This document shows positions 49,841-57,207 of a stretch of 62,755 nucleotides of DNA, piece after piece. Within the stretch, counting starts at the first letter, position 1. Each line of letters begins with the position of its first letter. This stretch comes from a virus, in IMG/VR virus record IMGVR_UViG_3300045973_000245, positions 1-62,755 of that record; one strand, 5' to 3'. Below the pieces are notes generated by a model that had not been told where the DNA came from, made no database searches, and was given only the letters and a program-made list of their open reading frames with translations. Position numbers and translations under genes: made by a program.

Positions 49841-50003
49841 AGAAGAAAAGAAACCAAAATATTGGTATATGATTTACGAAGACGAGTGTGTTCTTTGTGG
49901 CCGTCACGATATTTGGCGTGAAAGACAAGACACTCCAAAACCTGAAAAATGGGAAGACCGTCATGAGCGTACTGAGTATGCTTGTGATTGGCATTTTTTA
50001 TAA
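49830..50003 (+). CDS. Small Cys/His-rich protein
   Basis: 57 aa, overlapping the GT4 gene by 11 bases. ECVLCGRHD and terminal CDWH suggest one zinc site. Lys-rich start. Function unknown. Confidence 0.55.
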   Translation: MDSKEEKKPKYWYMIYEDECVLCGRHDIWRERQDTPKPEKWEDRHERTEYACDWHFL

Positions 50004-50012
50004 AGGAGACAA

Positions 50013-51449
50013 ATGACTATCGCATTAAACATGATAGTGGGTCCATACGAAGAACCTTTCTTAGCAGCAGCCTTAGCTTCGGTGCTAGACTTATGTGATG
50101 AGATAGTTTTTGTAGACACTTCTCCAGGTAATAACCCAAATATTGGCATTATGAGAATGTTTGGTAGGGTAATAGAAATGCCAAGGGGAGAAGATAAAGA
50201 CTTTTCTTTTGCTGCTGCTAGAGAGTTGGCTAGAGTTAACACTAAGAGTGAGTGGGTTCTTCGTCTTGATGCTGATGAAGTCTTGCATGAGTCTACGATA
50301 GCTATTTTAAAAAAAGCTACTGAAGACATAAGATATAGCACCGTAGAGATTGCATTTTATCATTTCATGGTGTACCCTTGGTTGTATCAATATATAGAAC
50401 CAAAACGTATTCTGTTTAGGAAAGACAACTTTTCGTGGATAAATGGTGTTCATGAGATACCAATAACTGTAGGAAGAACTCTAAAGAGACACGATATTCT
50501 GTTCTACCATTATGGATATTGCCGAGGACAAGAAGAAGTATTCAAACGTTGGCAACTGTATGTAGAGATTGACGGTAGACCTACATGGTACTCTGGTACA
50601 AATCCTGCTACAATATTAAGTGACCGAATTTCTGTCTGTCAAAATTTTACCGGAGAACACCCTAAAGTAGTACAGGGTGTGTTGGCAGATTTGTTCAAAG
50701 ATGTTATCCCTTTTCAAATACGAGCGATACCGAGGTATAGTATGACAGATAGATATGTTGGACTTCTTTTACTTACTCACAATGATGAGTGGAATTTGAA
50801 GCCTATGCTTTCTTCTCTTGAAGAAACGCTAGACTATCCTACTGTTATTCTTCATATTGATATGGATTCTACAGATACATCAGCAGCCTTAGTAGAGAAT
50901 TGGTCTGCATTATGCAAGAATAACAATTTAAAAGAGTGTATTACCTTACGTTGGGATAAGCTTTATTCATTATCCTCAACTCAAAACTATGGTTTTAAGC
51001 ATTTAATGTCTAGACAAGAGTGTGACTTAATTGGGTGGATTCATCCTGATATGCTTTATGCTCCAGGTTGGTTATCAGAGTTGGTAGCTACTCTTCAAAC
51101 ACATTCTGAGATTGGAAAGATTTGTGCATATAATACCCGCGAGGGAAGCCCTAATGTCACTGAAATTTTTGAAGGACACGAGCAGGCATATCTAATTAAA
51201 CGCGGAATTCTCCTACAAATAGGGCTGTTTGATGAAAAGTTTATAGGTATTGGTGGCTATGAAGATTGGGATATGAATAATCGTATCCGTAGAGAGGGTT
51301 TAAAAGTAGCCATTACTCCTAAGTCTCTAGTGTGGCACAAAGGAATGGCAACCCGAGAGAGAAGAGATACTACTGCTGAACAAATTCATAATCGAGGATT
51401 GTATGTCCAAAAATGGGGAACAGCTAGTGAGTGGATAGACTTTGCATAA
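50013..51449 (+). CDS. Tandem GT2-type glycosyltransferase
   Basis: 478 aa after AAAGGAGAC. Two GT-A-like halves: the first with 'LNMIVGPYEEPFLAAALAS' and LRLDADE (D-x-D), the second from about residue 245 with 'LLLLTHNDEWNLKPMLSSL' and 'HIDMDS'. It ends with a GGYEDWDMNNRIRREG segment typical of GT2 acceptor sites. Two active sites may make a disaccharide. Confidence 0.85.
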   Translation: MTIALNMIVGPYEEPFLAAALASVLDLCDEIVFVDTSPGNNPNIGIMRMFGRVIEMPRGEDKDFSFAAARELARVNTKSEWVLRLDADEVLHESTIAILKKATEDIRYSTVEIAFYHFMVYPWLYQYIEPKRILFRKDNFSWINGVHEIPITVGRTLKRHDILFYHYGYCRGQEEVFKRWQLYVEIDGRPTWYSGTNPATILSDRISVCQNFTGEHPKVVQGVLADLFKDVIPFQIRAIPRYSMTDRYVGLLLLTHNDEWNLKPMLSSLEETLDYPTVILHIDMDSTDTSAALVENWSALCKNNNLKECITLRWDKLYSLSSTQNYGFKHLMSRQECDLIGWIHPDMLYAPGWLSELVATLQTHSEIGKICAYNTREGSPNVTEIFEGHEQAYLIKRGILLQIGLFDEKFIGIGGYEDWDMNNRIRREGLKVAITPKSLVWHKGMATRERRDTTAEQIHNRGLYVQKWGTASEWIDFA

Positions 51450-51999
51450 AATACACATAATAGGAGACAGTCATGCCCTTACTTTTATTGATGCGGATAA
51501 TGTAATTACGCATTGGATAGGAGCAGCTACAGCACATAATCTATCCAATAAATATGAAACTGTTAAACACTTTTTCAGTGGATTTAGTGACGATTATTGG
51601 TTTTGTTTGGGAGAAATTGATTGTCGTTTGCATATTTATAGGCAACATAAAATTACAGGTCGTACACAGTTTAGCTTGATACAGTATACAGTTGAGAATT
51701 ATCTTGAGGCAGTAAACGTTTTTGATGGTTGGAATCTAGGTGTAATGGCAGTTCCTCCACAAGGATACCAAGATAACTTTTTTGAATATGACTACTATGC
51801 ATCAAGAGAGCATAGACAACAAATAACTGATGTGTTTAACTTCTGTTTAGAGAACAGATGTTTAGAATTAGAGATACCTTTTATTGACATATGGAAGCAA
51901 GAATCATTGTGGCCTGAAGAAAACTTCAAAGAAGACAAATGTCATATTAAAAATGAGATAGCTACTAAATTTTTGGAGGAATACCTTGATAACAATTGA
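51442..51999 (+). CDS. SGNH-hydrolase-like protein
   Basis: 185 aa from a TTG start overlapping the GT gene. IIGDSHALTF supplies the Ser and His of block I (GDSH), and 'FCLGEIDCRLH' is a block III-like strand. Could be an esterase or acyltransferase-related fold acting on glycan. Terminal D-x-x-H (DKCHIKNE) supplies the other catalytic pair. Confidence 0.65.
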   Translation: MHKIHIIGDSHALTFIDADNVITHWIGAATAHNLSNKYETVKHFFSGFSDDYWFCLGEIDCRLHIYRQHKITGRTQFSLIQYTVENYLEAVNVFDGWNLGVMAVPPQGYQDNFFEYDYYASREHRQQITDVFNFCLENRCLELEIPFIDIWKQESLWPEENFKEDKCHIKNEIATKFLEEYLDNN

Positions 52000-52636
52000 A
52001 GATGAACCAATCGTTAAGTACAATGGGTTAGAGTTTTTCTACCGTCCAGAGACTACCGACTGGAATATTATTAGAGAGGCTTGTGGTGGGCTTAACACCC
52101 TACACTTTGACGTAGAAGATGATGAGCTATGGTTTGATATCGGCGCTCACATAGGTTCATTCTCTTGCTACGCCGCAAATAAAGGCGCACAAGTATTTGC
52201 TTTTGAACCTATGCCTGATAACTTTGCTTTTCTAGATGATAATGTTGCACTCAATAACTTTGAAAGCAACATTGAGTGCTTTCAAATGGGTGTATCCAAA
52301 GACGGTGCTAGTATCCCACTCTACATTGACAGACAGAATTATGGAAACTGTAGCTCTTTCAGGGGTGACATACTCGGAGAAGTGATTAGTGTACAAACAA
52401 TGCCCGCTAAGAACATGAATAATCAATCAAGCTATTGTTTAAAAATAGATACTGAAGGTTATGAATACGATATTCTAACAGAGGTAGATTTCCGTAAGAT
52501 TAGCAAGCTAGTGTTTGAATGGCATTACTGGTTGATTGAATTTCCCCATGAAAAATTAGATTGGGTGCTAGAGAAAATGAATGAGAACTTTGACCATGTA
52601 GCAAATCATGGAGATTACATATACTATGGCTGGTAG
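51986..52636 (+). CDS. FkbM-family methyltransferase
   Basis: 216 aa from a TTG start behind TGGAGG. 'ELWFDIGAHIGSFSCYAANKGAQVFAFEPMP' is the SAM-binding motif of FkbM enzymes, and 'LKIDTEGYEYDIL' is the family's second block. These methylate sugars or glycans. Part of the glycan cluster. Confidence 0.9.
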   Translation: MITIEDEPIVKYNGLEFFYRPETTDWNIIREACGGLNTLHFDVEDDELWFDIGAHIGSFSCYAANKGAQVFAFEPMPDNFAFLDDNVALNNFESNIECFQMGVSKDGASIPLYIDRQNYGNCSSFRGDILGEVISVQTMPAKNMNNQSSYCLKIDTEGYEYDILTEVDFRKISKLVFEWHYWLIEFPHEKLDWVLEKMNENFDHVANHGDYIYYGW

Positions 52637-53096
52637 AAAGCTAGACATAGGAAGACCTTCACGCAGACATGATGGTTGGGAAACCTGTGATATTAGGCAA
52701 GGAGCAGACTATCTTTGTAGTGCAACCAACGTTTCATCATTAGGAAAATTTGACGAATTAGAGTGTACTATGGTGCTAGAGCATTTACGCCCTTGGGAAA
52801 TTTCTATCGCCCTTTACGATTGGCATGAAGCATTGAATGTTGGAGGAATTGTTGATATAATAGTTCCTGACTTAGACGATATAATCCAGCTTCTAAAGAA
52901 AAACTCTACTGAGGCTTTACGAAGATTGTTTGGTGGGAGTCTTTTTGAAGATGGGCCTGATGATTCCCCTGAAATGGAACACAGGTGGGCTTTTACTGAA
53001 AGTACTTTAAGCAATGAGCTATTTGAAGCTGGTTATAGTGATGCTAAACGTATGGAATCCCCAATAGGGATACTAAGAATGAGGGCATGGAAATGA
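52626..53096 (+). CDS. SAM-dependent methyltransferase
   Basis: 156 aa. KLDIGRPSRRHDGWETCDIR, TMVLEHL and NVGGIVDIIVPD match type 11 class I methyltransferases, though the N-terminal helix is short. Probably acts on a sugar, by context. Started at the ATG 11 bases inside the previous gene. Confidence 0.75.
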   Translation: MAGRKLDIGRPSRRHDGWETCDIRQGADYLCSATNVSSLGKFDELECTMVLEHLRPWEISIALYDWHEALNVGGIVDIIVPDLDDIIQLLKKNSTEALRRLFGGSLFEDGPDDSPEMEHRWAFTESTLSNELFEAGYSDAKRMESPIGILRMRAWK

Positions 53097-53749
53097 GAGC
53101 TATAATAATGGCAGATGGATTAGGTGAAAGATGGTTGTCTTCTGTTGTAGGAACAGAGTATGAAAGAACGCCTAAACAACTGATAACAGTTGAAAGACAG
53201 ACTCTTCTAGCAAGAACTGTAAGTTTGCTCTATGGTTTTGGTATGCGTGATGTTTGGATTACTTCTCATGACCCACGAATGGAAGTGGGCGGAGCTATAA
53301 GATATGAGCCAGAAAACAATACACATTGTTTAGATAAGTTACAAGCCTGTAAACCTATATGGGATACCAAGTATGGAACACTATTTCTCTATGGTGATGT
53401 ATACTATTCTGCTGATGCAATATCTAAAATAAGAAATATACCTGTAAAAGATAGGTTTTTATTCTTTGGTAGGATGAATGTTTCTTATTATAGTGGTTGT
53501 GGGCATGAAATCTTCTGTAAGAAGATAGAAGACTTTGATTACCTAGAAGAATGTATTAGCTGGGTTAAATTTCATTTGCCTGATTATGGGGGTGGTTGGG
53601 AACTCTACAGAAGAATGTGTCTTGGTGTTACTGAGGTCGATAGATTAAAAATCCATATTCCATATGACCACTTTATCAGTATTGATGATTTAACAGAAGA
53701 TTTTGATGAGTATAGTCATTATAAGAATTGGAAGGAAGCACAAGAATGA
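53093..53749 (+). CDS. Nucleotidyltransferase (sugar-phosphate NTP transferase-like)
   Basis: 218 aa, started at the ATGA overlap. MRAIIMADGLGERW is the phosphate loop of the NTP_transferase family (canonical GGxGxR changed to DGLGER), followed by PKQLITVERQTLLAR. 'LYGDVYYS' supplies the metal Asp. It would activate a sugar for the glycosyltransferases. Confidence 0.8.
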   Translation: MRAIIMADGLGERWLSSVVGTEYERTPKQLITVERQTLLARTVSLLYGFGMRDVWITSHDPRMEVGGAIRYEPENNTHCLDKLQACKPIWDTKYGTLFLYGDVYYSADAISKIRNIPVKDRFLFFGRMNVSYYSGCGHEIFCKKIEDFDYLEECISWVKFHLPDYGGGWELYRRMCLGVTEVDRLKIHIPYDHFISIDDLTEDFDEYSHYKNWKEAQE

Positions 53750-53928
53750 GTACAACCTCAGTTACCATGTGTGATTCATGTGATAAGATAATCGAGTATA
53801 TTGACCTTAATGTTGTTGAGATAAATGGAAAGAGTCTAGTGTACAAGCCATACTATTACTTTGATTTGTGCCCGGAGTGTCTTCAAAAAATGATAAAAAA
53901 GTTTGGTGTGGAGGATAGAGGCGAATGA
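53746..53928 (+). CDS. Zinc-binding microprotein
   Basis: 60 aa. MCDSCDK and LCPECLQK pair as a zinc site. ATGA coupling in both directions. It sits inside the glycan cluster. Function unknown. Confidence 0.55.
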   Translation: MSTTSVTMCDSCDKIIEYIDLNVVEINGKSLVYKPYYYFDLCPECLQKMIKKFGVEDRGE

Positions 53929-54827
53929 ATATAGCAATGTTGACAACTTGGAATTCAGCGTGTGGGATTGCTGAGTATTCCAGAAATTTAGTAGATGAGT
54001 TTCTTGCCACAAAAGAAGTAAACAACATTATCTTGTTTACAAATCAACCTGAGACAAGTCTTGAGGCTCGTCCGAGATTAGAGGTTGTTCCTATTTTTGG
54101 TGTGCATTGGTGGGGAGAAGAACCAAAGATTGATATAAAGAAGTTTGCTAAGGCATGGTACTTCTTTGTTAAAGACCACGGTGATATTGACGTTCTCTTT
54201 ATTCAGTACCAGTCAAGTCTCTATGAATCCGAGGGATTTAACTGGCTTCTTCAGAATGTAAAATGCCCAATCGTAATTACATACCATGACTCGACTGTTA
54301 ACTCAAAGCATATCTTTCCTGAAAAAGTTTCTAGCATTGTTCACAACGAAGACATTCAAGCTGAACATTACATTCCTTTTCCTACAATAGAGACAATACC
54401 GTTGGTGTTCAGTTTTGGAATGGGAAGAAATGATTACAATTTCATAGAGCAAGTTTGCATTAAACTAGGTGTGTCTTTTGTAGGTCACGACTCTAGAAAA
54501 TCTGGATGGCTCAATGAAAATCAGCTATTCATGGCTATGAAACAGGCAGATGCAATCGTTCTTTGGTACAACGATGTTCCCTTAAAAGGACAATCAGCCG
54601 CACTAAGAACAGCTATCTCTAGCCATAGACCCGTAATAGTGAACGATATTGGTTGGTTTGCAAATGCGCCACGTTTTGTTCATAAGTGTGGCTTTGACAA
54701 CAACCCAAAACTAGATAGTATTTATTTACAAGTCTTATTGGAAGCTGTCTTGCATCTAGATTATATACGAGAGAATTCTTTTGAGAAATGTGCTGAACGA
54801 TACTTGGAGATAGCAAATGGAAACTAG
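53925..54827 (+). CDS. Glycosyltransferase-like protein
   Basis: 300 aa. 'MLTTWNSACGIAEYSRNLVDEF' is a GT-B N-terminal signature, but the C-terminal sugar-binding Glu motif is weak ('LFMAMKQADAIVLWYND'). Probably a glycosyltransferase of GT4 type. ATGA start overlap. Confidence 0.72.
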   Translation: MNIAMLTTWNSACGIAEYSRNLVDEFLATKEVNNIILFTNQPETSLEARPRLEVVPIFGVHWWGEEPKIDIKKFAKAWYFFVKDHGDIDVLFIQYQSSLYESEGFNWLLQNVKCPIVITYHDSTVNSKHIFPEKVSSIVHNEDIQAEHYIPFPTIETIPLVFSFGMGRNDYNFIEQVCIKLGVSFVGHDSRKSGWLNENQLFMAMKQADAIVLWYNDVPLKGQSAALRTAISSHRPVIVNDIGWFANAPRFVHKCGFDNNPKLDSIYLQVLLEAVLHLDYIRENSFEKCAERYLEIANGN

Positions 54828-55176
54828 GCAACAGTCAAGACTATGTGTAGAGCAAGTGTATACAAATGAAATGGCAAGATTTTTCAATCCAATGATGGTA
54901 GTAGCAACAGTTCTAGCTAAGGTTGATATCAATCCTTATGCTATTCGACGTTTGGATATCAATTTTACGCAGGGAGAACAGGATTTCTATTACAACAAAG
55001 TACGTCTTTGTATTGAAATGGATTACTCTGTGCCTGATTCGTGGATTGAGTACATGAAACAAAAAATTGAAAGGTTAATGAAGGATGCCTTTACCACTTC
55101 TTACGGAAAGAAGAAGGGTGATGATTGGTACTCTATGATTGATAAAGACCCACCGTTCTTCAATAAGGAGTTTTAG
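54817..55176 (+). CDS. Hypothetical protein
   Basis: 119 aa. Helical and basic near the end. Starts 11 bases inside the glycosyltransferase gene. Function unknown. Confidence 0.5.
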   Translation: METRQQSRLCVEQVYTNEMARFFNPMMVVATVLAKVDINPYAIRRLDINFTQGEQDFYYNKVRLCIEMDYSVPDSWIEYMKQKIERLMKDAFTTSYGKKKGDDWYSMIDKDPPFFNKEF

Positions 55177-55367
55177 TGAAATTAGACCTTCTTAACGAGG
55201 CTACTGCAATTGACAAGAAAGGAATAGTATGGTTTAGAACCGTACTAAAAAATGCACATATGTACTGGCCTACTTGTACTGAATGCAAGAAGAGAGCTAA
55301 TATATATTGGACAAGTTATCCAGACTGTGATAAAGTAGTATGCGACAACTGTAGGGAGGATTTATAA
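55176..55367 (+). CDS. Zinc-binding microprotein
   Basis: 63 aa from a GTG start. CTECKK, CDK and CDNCRED give a four- to five-Cys zinc site at the C terminus. Function unknown. Confidence 0.55.
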   Translation: MKLDLLNEATAIDKKGIVWFRTVLKNAHMYWPTCTECKKRANIYWTSYPDCDKVVCDNCREDL

Positions 55368-55579
55368 TGCTTAAACCCATGAAACCAGGACGTAGATACA
55401 TTCAAATCAATGTAGATGAACCATATGCAAAAGCTATCTATGAAGTTTTAAAAGCTGGACAGATAGCAAAAGATGATTGGCCTGAAGGGGATATTACTTA
55501 CGAAGAATGGATTGAAGAAACATTTGGTGGTAACTTAATAAACAACACATGGCATCAAGATGATTTTGACTATAGATAG
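55367..55579 (+). CDS. Hypothetical protein
   Basis: 70 aa, with alternating strands and a helix, 'YIQINVDEPYAKAIYEVLKAG'. The start overlaps the previous stop. Function unknown. Confidence 0.5.
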   Translation: MLKPMKPGRRYIQINVDEPYAKAIYEVLKAGQIAKDDWPEGDITYEEWIEETFGGNLINNTWHQDDFDYR

Positions 55580-55587
55580 GAGATAGT

Positions 55588-56034
55588 ATGAGCCGAGTAG
55601 AGTGGGATGAATATTTTATAGACTTAGCTGTGCTGGTAGCCAGCCGTTCAACTTGTCTTCGTAAGCAACACGGAGCTATCGTTGTTAAAGACAAGCAAAT
55701 TCTTAGTACAGGATACAACGGTACGCCTGTTAAGATATCGCATTGTGAAACTTGTTTCCGTCAAGAAAACAATATTCCTCACGGAACTATGTATGAGTTA
55801 TGTCGCTCGGTTCATGCAGAAATGAATGCGATTGCTTTAGCAGCCAAACATGGCATTGCTATCAATGGTGCAGATATGTACATCACTGGCTTTCCATGCT
55901 TAATGTGTACTCGTCTTATTATCAACGCGGGGATTAAATCGCTTTGTGTTCTTACAACAGAAGCCGAGCAAGATTATGCCTCACTTTCAATGGAATTACT
56001 TAAAGAAGCTAAAATGTCAATTAGGAGAGTTTAG
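55588..56034 (+). CDS. dCMP deaminase
   Basis: 148 aa. HAEMNAI gives the zinc His and Glu; PCLMC the two Cys. The extra ligand region 'CETCFRQ' and 'CRSVHAE' matches ComEB-type dCMP deaminase. Converts dCMP to dUMP for thymidylate synthesis, complementing the RNR. AGGAG precedes the ATG. Confidence 0.9.
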   Translation: MSRVEWDEYFIDLAVLVASRSTCLRKQHGAIVVKDKQILSTGYNGTPVKISHCETCFRQENNIPHGTMYELCRSVHAEMNAIALAAKHGIAINGADMYITGFPCLMCTRLIINAGIKSLCVLTTEAEQDYASLSMELLKEAKMSIRRV

Positions 56035-56507
56035 TGAAGCACCTGCGTTACATCAAGTATATAACGCGGCACAGATGGTTTGTATTTATTGCCTGCTGCA
56101 AGCTAGGTATTCCGTGGCTTGGTCTAATACATGACCTAAGTAAGTATCGTCCGTCTGAATGGCTACCCTATGCTAATTATTTCTACGGAAACAATTCAGC
56201 AAAGAACCAAGCAGCTAACAAGAATAAGCGGCCAGAAATTGTAGATGATGCTGCATTTGATTACGCTTGGCTGTTACACCAAAAAAGAAACAAACACCAC
56301 TGGCAATTCTGGATGCTGCCTAAAGACGATGGCTCTAATAGATTTTTACCTATGCCTGAGAAATATGTAAAGGAAATGATAGCTGATTGGACAGGTGCAG
56401 GTATGGCAATAGTAGGAAGAAAAGACTGGCGACCTTGGTATGAGAGTAATAAAAACGTAATCCAGCTACACCCTGATACTAGGGCTAGAATAGAAAGAGA
56501 GCTTTAA
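56034..56507 (+). CDS. DUF5662 protein, HD-like
   Basis: 157 aa from a GTG overlapping the deaminase stop. HDLSKYRPSEW and 'HQKRNKHHW' are the signature of DUF5662 phage proteins. An HD-type metal site is likely; substrate unknown. Confidence 0.75.
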   Translation: MKHLRYIKYITRHRWFVFIACCKLGIPWLGLIHDLSKYRPSEWLPYANYFYGNNSAKNQAANKNKRPEIVDDAAFDYAWLLHQKRNKHHWQFWMLPKDDGSNRFLPMPEKYVKEMIADWTGAGMAIVGRKDWRPWYESNKNVIQLHPDTRARIEREL

Positions 56508-56717
56508 ATGGTAGTATGCCCACGTTGTAAAAGAAGTCATTTTAATACCTTCACAGTTACCCGCTCCAAGTTTCATGACAAAATGCCGATAAATAAGTGT
56601 ATGATTTGTGGATTTCTATGGTTAAATGATGAAGATATAATTAGTCTTAGTAAGAGTGAAGCTAAAAAAGCATTCATAGATGCTCTTCTAAAGCTAGGAA
56701 AAGAAGATGGAGCTTAA
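56508..56717 (+). CDS. Zinc-ribbon microprotein
   Basis: 69 aa. CPRCKR and CMICGF form a zinc ribbon; helical tail. The C-terminal end overlaps the HNH gene by 11 bases. Function unknown. Confidence 0.55.
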   Translation: MVVCPRCKRSHFNTFTVTRSKFHDKMPINKCMICGFLWLNDEDIISLSKSEAKKAFIDALLKLGKEDGA

Positions 56718-57207
56718 ACTTTCTCAAGGTAAAATTGCTGTAGTCGATGATGAAGATTTTGATTTGATTAGCTCTTATAAGTTCAAGTTGCGTGAGTCTA
56801 AGTCAAGCGGTTTTTATGTGGATTGCTACTTTAGAGATAGCAATAACAAACGAAAATATGTTCCTATGCATAGAATAATTATGGAAGCAGAAAAGGAACA
56901 GAACGTAGACCATAAAAACGGTAACGGCCTTGATAACCGCCGAGAGAATTTAAGATTTTGTACAGATAGCCAGAACGCTATGAATCGAACTAGGATAGTA
57001 GGAAAGTCCTCGTATAAAGGAATCTACTGGAATACTGCCAGTAAAGGTTGGTATTCTAGAATTTATGTAAACAAGAAAAGAATTAACTTAGGAACTTATA
57101 AAGATGAAGTAGAAGCTGCTAAAGCATATGATAAGGCTGCTATTAAGCATTTCGGAGAATTTGCAAAAACTAATTTTAAGGATAAGAATGGAGACGACTC
57201 TAGTTAA
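56707..57207 (+). CDS. HNH endonuclease with AP2 DNA-binding domain
   Basis: 166 aa. 'HRIIMEAEKEQNVDHKNGNGLDNRRENLRF' is the HNH_3 core, followed by 'SSYKGIYWNTASKGWYSRIYV' and 'AAKAYDKAAIKHFGEFAK', the AP2 domain. Close paralogue of the 47.8 kb copy (same order, many shared blocks). It inserts right before the terminase, whose ORF also carries an intein. Overlaps the terminase start by 20 bases. Confidence 0.88.
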   Translation: MELKLSQGKIAVVDDEDFDLISSYKFKLRESKSSGFYVDCYFRDSNNKRKYVPMHRIIMEAEKEQNVDHKNGNGLDNRRENLRFCTDSQNAMNRTRIVGKSSYKGIYWNTASKGWYSRIYVNKKRINLGTYKDEVEAAKAYDKAAIKHFGEFAKTNFKDKNGDDSS

